From contig DATMAG010000114.1 of NCBI GenBank assembly GCA_035560235.1, positions 35,136 through 99,135 of the forward strand: 64,000 bases of DNA. The letters are read 5' to 3'. Made by a program: the position numbers and the translations under genes. Source of the DNA: DASRDU01 sp035560235 (lineage in GTDB: Bacteria > Acidobacteriota > Blastocatellia > RBC074). Under the pieces are notes generated by a model. The model searched no databases. It was not told where the DNA came from and saw only the letters and a list, made by a program, of their open reading frames with translations. Below, one piece after another: positions 59,785 through 64,000 of the stretch (the first letter of the stretch is position 1; each line of letters opens with the position of its first letter).

Positions 59785-60806
59785 AAATCATAATGCTGCT
59801 GCCGGTCGCGCTGCTGCTCGTGGCCTTCTGCCCCGGGCGTGAGACGGCGGCGCAGAATCGTCCCGCGCCTGAACTCGTGCAGGATGAAGCCATCAGGCTC
59901 AGCACCGATCTGGTTGTGCTCGATGTGCAGGTGCTGAAGAAGAAGACCGGAGAGATCGTCAACGGCCTCAGGCCCGAAGATTTTGAACTTTACGAGGACG
60001 GCGTCAGACAGGAGATCACGCATTTCAGTCAGGACAGGCTGGCGCTCTCGGTGATTCTGCTGATGGATCTGAGCGGCAGCGTCAGTCCCGTGCTCAGAGA
60101 GATTCAGAACGGGGCGCTGCTCGCGCTCAAACGGCTGAAGGAAAAAGATGAAGTGGCGGTGATGGCCTTCTCTGACAAAACGCAGCTTGTCCAGGAGTTC
60201 ACCACCGACCGGCAGCTCGTGGTTGACCGGATCGGGCAGATCGAAAAGACCCCCGTCATCGGGCAGGGCACTTCGCTCTATCAGGCGCTGCGCGATGCGG
60301 CGCGGCATATGAACAGGGCAGGCAATCCGGCCAGCCGCCGCGTGATTATCGTTGTGACGGACAACATCGCCTTTGAGTACCGCTTCTTCGGCATCACTGA
60401 ACAGGAGGTCTCCGAGCAGGTCATTGAATCAGGCAGCATGGTCTGCGGGCTGATCGTTGAAGGGGCGATGACAAAGTCGGTCAGACTCTTTGAAAAGCAG
60501 CAGGAGAACAATGACCTTTATCGTCGCCGCATGTCAGTTGATCCGTTTGCGAATCAGACCGGCGGTGAAGTGATCAGAGCGGACAAAACCGAGGTCAACG
60601 CGCGCCTGGCGCTGCTGATTGATCACCTGCGCACGCGCTACAGTCTGGGCTTCAGTTCCAGACGCGAAAAGGCCGACGGCAGTTTTCGCCGGATTGCGCT
60701 CAGTCTGACCCCTGAAGCGCGCAGGCGGCTGGGCGAGGTCGCCATCAGATCGCGACAGGGTTATTACGCGCGCCCGCGCAGCCCGAATGCGCCGCACGAT
60801 CAGTGA
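59772..60806 (+). CDS. VWA-domain protein (VWFA-related Acidobacterial type)
   Basis: A 344-residue exported protein with a signal peptide (IIMLLPVALLLVAFCPG). An N-terminal domain (FELYEDGVRQEITHFSQ) precedes a von Willebrand A domain with an intact MIDAS, LMDLSGSVSP, and later VIIVVTDN. The C-terminal LRTRYSLGFSS is also typical. The combination matches the 'VWFA-related Acidobacterial domain' proteins common in that phylum. Its start overlaps the ligase gene by 13 bases, so the pair is coupled. The role of VWA here is probably protein-protein binding; the partner is unknown. Confidence 0.9.
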
Positions 60807-60907
60807 GAGCATCCATCGCTGCTGTCAACCCGATCAGACGCGGCGAAGAGGTGCCAGCATTTTCATCACTGGATTCACCCTGCGATTGTGCGTGTCAATA
60901 GAAGGCC

Positions 60908-61234
60908 ATGAGTAATGAAGCCGTCGCGAAAATGATCTGGTTTTGCGGAATCGAGGGACACGAACATCTCTCGTGGGAATCCGCCGATGAATGCGCTCAG
61001 CTCCTTCCTCTGCTGGAACAACTGAAGCTGGAAACACTGCGCATGGCGTATTCCTGGCTGGAATTCGTCAGAGTGATGCGCGCCGAACTGCCTGAAGTCG
61101 GCATCGAACTCGACGAGTCATACACAAAACTCCAGGGCTCGCTGCGCGCCGAATACGAAGCCGCGGGCGAGCCTTTCGGTCACGGTGAAGAAGCGATGAA
61201 CCGCTGGTTCAGAAATCTGACCGACCGGAAGTAA
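60908..61234 (+). CDS. hypothetical protein
   Basis: A 108-residue soluble protein that I do not recognise. It is acidic and mostly helical (EQLKLETLRMAYSWLEFVRVMRAELP), with an early ESADECAQLLPLLEQ segment. There is no signal peptide or metal motif. The ATG is not preceded by a strong ribosome-binding site. The gene is closed by a bidirectional terminator. Confidence 0.6.
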   Translation: MSNEAVAKMIWFCGIEGHEHLSWESADECAQLLPLLEQLKLETLRMAYSWLEFVRVMRAELPEVGIELDESYTKLQGSLRAEYEAAGEPFGHGEEAMNRWFRNLTDRK

Positions 61235-61257
61235 ACATCTCCTTCGCTGACTTGCAG

Positions 61258-61297
61258 AACAAAGGGATGCGGGCCGGGACGACCTGCATCCCTTTTT
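61258..61297. terminator. bidirectional terminator
   Basis: AAAGGGATGC (61261-61270) and GCATCCCTTT (61286-61295) form a perfect 10-bp stem with a 15-base loop, followed by TT on the plus strand and preceded by purines that read as T-rich on the minus strand. It serves the convergent gene at 60908-61234 and the winged-helix/TolB gene. Confidence 0.75.
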
Positions 61298-61317
61298 GAA
61301 TTTCTGGCGCTGAAGAA

Positions 61318-63468
61318 TTACTCAAAGGGTTCGACGCGCATGATGTCGCTGCCGGAAGGATCAATCCTGACGCAGAGCAGATAACGCTGATCGGGCGAGA
61401 GCGAAAAAGGCCCGCTCCCGAGCGGCGCGAGCGGTTCGGGATATTTGATGATTTCGCGTTTCTGCCGGGTAGTGAAATCGTAGTAATAGATGGACTGCGC
61501 ATCGAAGGAATGACTCGCGCCGCCAAGGTGATAAATGCCCTGCCCGGTCAGCGCCCAGCAACTCGTGCAGCCGGGGATCAAGCCCTCCACTGCCTTCGAC
61601 ACTTCACCTGTTTCAGTCATCACCTGCCACAAACTCGTCTCGTTGAGTTCGCGGACGAAACAGAGCCGTTGGCCATCGGCTGAGAGACCAAGCGAAAAGC
61701 CGCCGGTCAGGGCAAGGATGGATTCCTGACCAGTGGCGGCGGCAATGCGCACGAGGCTTTGCGGGGTTCCGGCATAAAGCCACTTTCCGTCAGGCGAAAA
61801 GACCGGATGAATGCCGGTAATACCGGTGCGGCGAACCGACCAGCGGCGGTCTGTTTCATTGTAACTGGCCAGGCACAGCTCGCCGGTGCGGGCGTTGTTG
61901 AAGGCAATCTGACGACCATCGGGCGACCAGTGACCAACCGAAGGAAACAGGGACTCCGTCGTGATCTGCGTCTGATTGTTTCCCTCAGCGTCGCTCACCC
62001 ACAGATGATCTTCGCCTGAGCGGTTTGAGCGAAAGCAGATCTGATCGCCTTTCGGAGAATACTGCGGCGAAGCATCCTGCGCCGATGAAGCGATGAGGCG
62101 CGTCCATTTCTTCTCCTTCAAATCCAGCCGCCAGATGTTGCGATCCTCCGGCTGAATCGAATAGACCAGCGTCTGCGCCTGGCGGGCCAGCGAAATTTCC
62201 ATCGGGAATTCACCGTAGATGCCGACCGGTTGCGGATTTTTTTCAGGCTTCGTCGCCTGCGCTCTGATCTGCCAGAGCCGGAACTCTCCGCTGCGGTCAG
62301 AAGCGAAGATGATCTGACTGCTGTCCTGCCGCCAGTCGTGGCTGCTGATCTGCTTTCCGTCATCGGTCAGTTGATGCGGTTCGCCACCAGTAAGCGGGAT
62401 TGAATAAAGCTCCTGATGCGAGCGATGAATGTACCGGATGAAAGCGAGGCTGCGATTGTCGGGTGAAAAGCGCGGTTCGATGTCTCCGCCGACCATCAGC
62501 GGCGGTTCGGTGAGCAGTCTTTTTTCGCCCGTCGCCACCGTCACCAGAAACAGCCCGTTCGGTTTGTTCGGCCTGACCGGATGGGAAACGGCCAGCCACT
62601 GCCCGTCCGGCGACCAGTCGAGCAGTCGCCGCTCAAGCCCGTAATTCGGCGGAGTGAAACTGGTCACCAGTCGCGCTTCGCCCGTTTCCGGCGAAAGGAT
62701 CAGAACCTCAGTAGCCGACGGATCAATTCTCAGCACGGCCAGCGCGCGGCCATCGGGCGACCAGGCCGGACTGCTGTAATGCCCCTGGTCGCGGGTGATC
62801 TGCTGGTGCGAACTCGCGCCCGCTGTCTGCACACAGACTGACGGTGGCTGCCCGTCGTCGCGCTCCCACAGAAACGCCACCTTCTTTCCGTCTGTCGAGA
62901 CGACCGGCTGCCGCTCTGCGCCTGACAAACGGGTGAAGGGAGTCACGCGAAACCCCGCGCTCGCCCTTCGATTATTCATCCACCGGATCATCCAGCCCAC
63001 AGCAACAAGGACGACCAGCCCCGCACCGAGCAGCGCCAGCCACCGCACAGAAGCTCGTCGCGCCGGTGAAGCCGCAGTTTCTGAGGTCGGAGCCGACGGA
63101 GCAGGAGAAACTTCAGGTGCTGCTGTGAAAGTGACGCTCTCCTGCTCCTCGATGATGACCGGGCCGGTCAGACGATAGCCGCGACCCGAAAAGGTTTCGA
63201 TCCAGGCCGGAGTCCCGCGTTCCGCCGCCAGCGCGCGACGCACCATGGCGATGTTCTGCGTCAGGTTGGCTTCATCCACCACCCGATCCGGCCAGATCAG
63301 GCGAAACAGTTCTTCCCTCGGAACAACCTGACCGGCGTGCTCGACCAGCGCCAGCAGCGTCTCGACCGATTTGCGCGTCAGGGCGACCGGTTCCCCATCC
63401 CTGAGCAACACTCTGGCTGTCGCATCCAGACTGAATGAGCCGAATTTGTACAGACGGTGTGGTTTCAA
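61318..63468 (-). CDS. winged-helix transcriptional regulator fused to TolB/WD40 repeats
   Basis: A 716-residue membrane-anchored regulator. Residues 1-105 form an OmpR/CadC-type winged helix (FGSFSLDATARVLLRDGEPVALTRKSVETLLALVEHAGQVVPREEL, then FSGRGYRLTGPV). A membrane helix follows at about 145-165 (WLALLGAGLVVLVAVGWMI). The rest is a PD40/TolB-like propeller with repeated WSPDGRALAV and FSPDNRSLAF motifs, predicted periplasmic. Such one-component regulators are common in Acidobacteria. The propeller probably senses a ligand or protein and controls DNA binding across the membrane. The divergent spacer leads to the receptor-type gene at 63853, a possible target. Confidence 0.9.
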   Translation of the reverse strand: MKPHRLYKFGSFSLDATARVLLRDGEPVALTRKSVETLLALVEHAGQVVPREELFRLIWPDRVVDEANLTQNIAMVRRALAAERGTPAWIETFSGRGYRLTGPVIIEEQESVTFTAAPEVSPAPSAPTSETAASPARRASVRWLALLGAGLVVLVAVGWMIRWMNNRRASAGFRVTPFTRLSGAERQPVVSTDGKKVAFLWERDDGQPPSVCVQTAGASSHQQITRDQGHYSSPAWSPDGRALAVLRIDPSATEVLILSPETGEARLVTSFTPPNYGLERRLLDWSPDGQWLAVSHPVRPNKPNGLFLVTVATGEKRLLTEPPLMVGGDIEPRFSPDNRSLAFIRYIHRSHQELYSIPLTGGEPHQLTDDGKQISSHDWRQDSSQIIFASDRSGEFRLWQIRAQATKPEKNPQPVGIYGEFPMEISLARQAQTLVYSIQPEDRNIWRLDLKEKKWTRLIASSAQDASPQYSPKGDQICFRSNRSGEDHLWVSDAEGNNQTQITTESLFPSVGHWSPDGRQIAFNNARTGELCLASYNETDRRWSVRRTGITGIHPVFSPDGKWLYAGTPQSLVRIAAATGQESILALTGGFSLGLSADGQRLCFVRELNETSLWQVMTETGEVSKAVEGLIPGCTSCWALTGQGIYHLGGASHSFDAQSIYYYDFTTRQKREIIKYPEPLAPLGSGPFSLSPDQRYLLCVRIDPSGSDIMRVEPFE

Positions 63469-63518
63469 GGTTTGACGCGATTTCAGATTTCTTTTGGAAA
63501 TATTTCAGATCCTGCTTA

Positions 63519-63547
63519 TTGATGGGGTTACGGCTCCATCATATTAA
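63519..63547 (+). promoter_or_regulatory. sigma-70-type promoter for the receptor gene at 63853
   Basis: TTGATG (63519-63524), 17 bases, then TATTAA (63542-63547). It lies in the divergent spacer after the winged-helix gene. The leader to ATG 63853 would be about 300 bases, as for the receptor at 14418. Confidence 0.5.
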
Positions 63548-63852
63548 GCCGACTATCCTGATCCGACAAGCTGTCAGGAGCGCGGAATCAGATTAAGCCA
63601 GAGATAAAGATCAGCGCGGGATCGCCCGCACGATGGCTGTGCGCCGTCGGCGAGGTGACAGATGCCTGCAATTTCACAGCCTGAAGAGGCTGCCCAATCC
63701 GCACTTGCCGCCGCAAGCTTACTAACAGGCAGGGATGAAACAGAGTCGGCAGCCGCGCCGACTGACCAGATTCGCAAAATCAGTGCACAGGTAACGCAGA
63801 CGGGGCGCGCGTTCGCAGACCAGCGCCCTGCCTATTTCTGTTGGAGGACACA
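63548..63852 (+). other. long untranslated leader upstream of the gene at 63853
   Basis: About 300 bases without a convincing gene. Two short hairpins are visible: GCGGG-ATCG-CCCGC near 63616-63629 and GTCGG/CCGAC near 63745-63762. GGAGGA lies seven bases before the ATG. A 64-codon frame at 63662 crosses the start codon and is not supported. Confidence 0.35.
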
Positions 63853-64000
63853 ATGAAACGAAACAAGACTGCAACTGCCGGTTTTCCCTGGCTGGCGTTC
63901 CTTTGTCTCATTCTGCTGTGCCAGGCCTCGCCGCGTGTGAGCGCCCAGGCTGTCAGCGGGACAATTCTCGGCTCAGTGACGGATCAGACTGGCGCGGCGG
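63853..64000 (+). CDS. N-terminus of a fourth carboxypeptidase-regulatory/TonB receptor-type protein (3' partial)
   Basis: An open frame from ATG 63853, after TTGGAGGA, runs through the window end. The first 49 residues give a signal peptide (FPWLAFLCLILLCQASPRVSAQ) followed by SGTILGSVTDQTGAA, which is the start of a carboxypeptidase-regulatory-like domain, as in the three receptors at 14418-24945. It is therefore probably another Oar-like TonB-dependent receptor, but the rest lies outside the window. Confidence 0.75.
   Translation, partial: MKRNKTATAGFPWLAFLCLILLCQASPRVSAQAVSGTILGSVTDQTGAA

Noticed and set aside
63662..63856. A 64-codon plus-strand frame ending at the start of the last gene
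   Set aside because: It has no ribosome-binding site or recognisable content and lies in the leader of the receptor-type gene.

Overview
The window reads as chromosomal DNA of an Acidobacteriota member, possibly Blastocatellia-like (inference; no marker rRNA is present). The pointers are: high GC (judged by eye at about 60%); several Oar-like TonB-dependent receptors that carry an N-terminal carboxypeptidase-regulatory domain; a VWA protein of the type called 'VWFA-related Acidobacterial domain'; and a CadC-like winged-helix protein fused to TolB/WD40 repeats. TGA is an ordinary stop codon in many genes here, so the genetic code is standard. I found no tRNA, rRNA, insertion sequence or CRISPR array.

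Layout. 1-10776: a plus-strand surface-polysaccharide cluster (sugar aminotransferase, FkbM methyltransferase, Wzx-like flippase, three glycosyltransferases, asparagine synthase-like protein, SAM methyltransferase, Wzy/WaaL-like polymerase). 10784-14063: M61 peptidase, hemB and a small unknown gene. 14088-26060: three tandem Oar-like receptors followed by a secreted carboxypeptidase-regulatory/TPR protein; a fourth receptor-type gene begins at 63853 and runs off the end. 26327-29791: subtilase, methyltransferase and Tat-type Gfo/Idh/MocA oxidoreductase. 29997-33574: FHA protein, PP2C phosphatase, RdgB, a transglutaminase-like protein and a small membrane protein. 33732-37587: PBP1-type murein synthase and sialidase-like protein on the minus strand. 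37767-43967: alaS, orphan FtsX-type permease, orphan antitoxin, YbhN-like membrane protein and HpnK-like deacetylase. 44169-50481: an unknown membrane protein, then leuS-lptE-holA (an order also seen in Escherichia coli) with the remnant of a hotdog thioesterase between lptE and holA. 50566-52669: DUF1573 protein with an in-frame TGA, and a radical SAM protein. 53051-55197: ECF sigma factor, zinc-finger anti-sigma factor and DUF4097-like protein. 55279-64000: TPR protein, an O-antigen-ligase-like protein with an embedded PDZ domain, VWA protein, unknown protein, winged-helix/TolB protein, and the start of the fourth receptor-type gene.

The most notable observation is the DUF1573 gene at 50566-51624. 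Its single in-frame TGA (50797-50799) replaces the first cysteine of the family's Cys-Gly-Cys motif. The frame continues cleanly for 274 more codons, and a hairpin with SECIS-like geometry lies directly downstream. This is a candidate selenoprotein of a family I do not know to contain selenocysteine; a nonsense mutation is the main alternative.

Other notable points are the PDZ domain inside the O-antigen ligase, the internally deleted thioesterase, repeated TVI(E/D)P motifs in the FHA protein beside a PP2C phosphatase, and several kinds of palindromic intergenic repeats, including a TTCGTG-based family.
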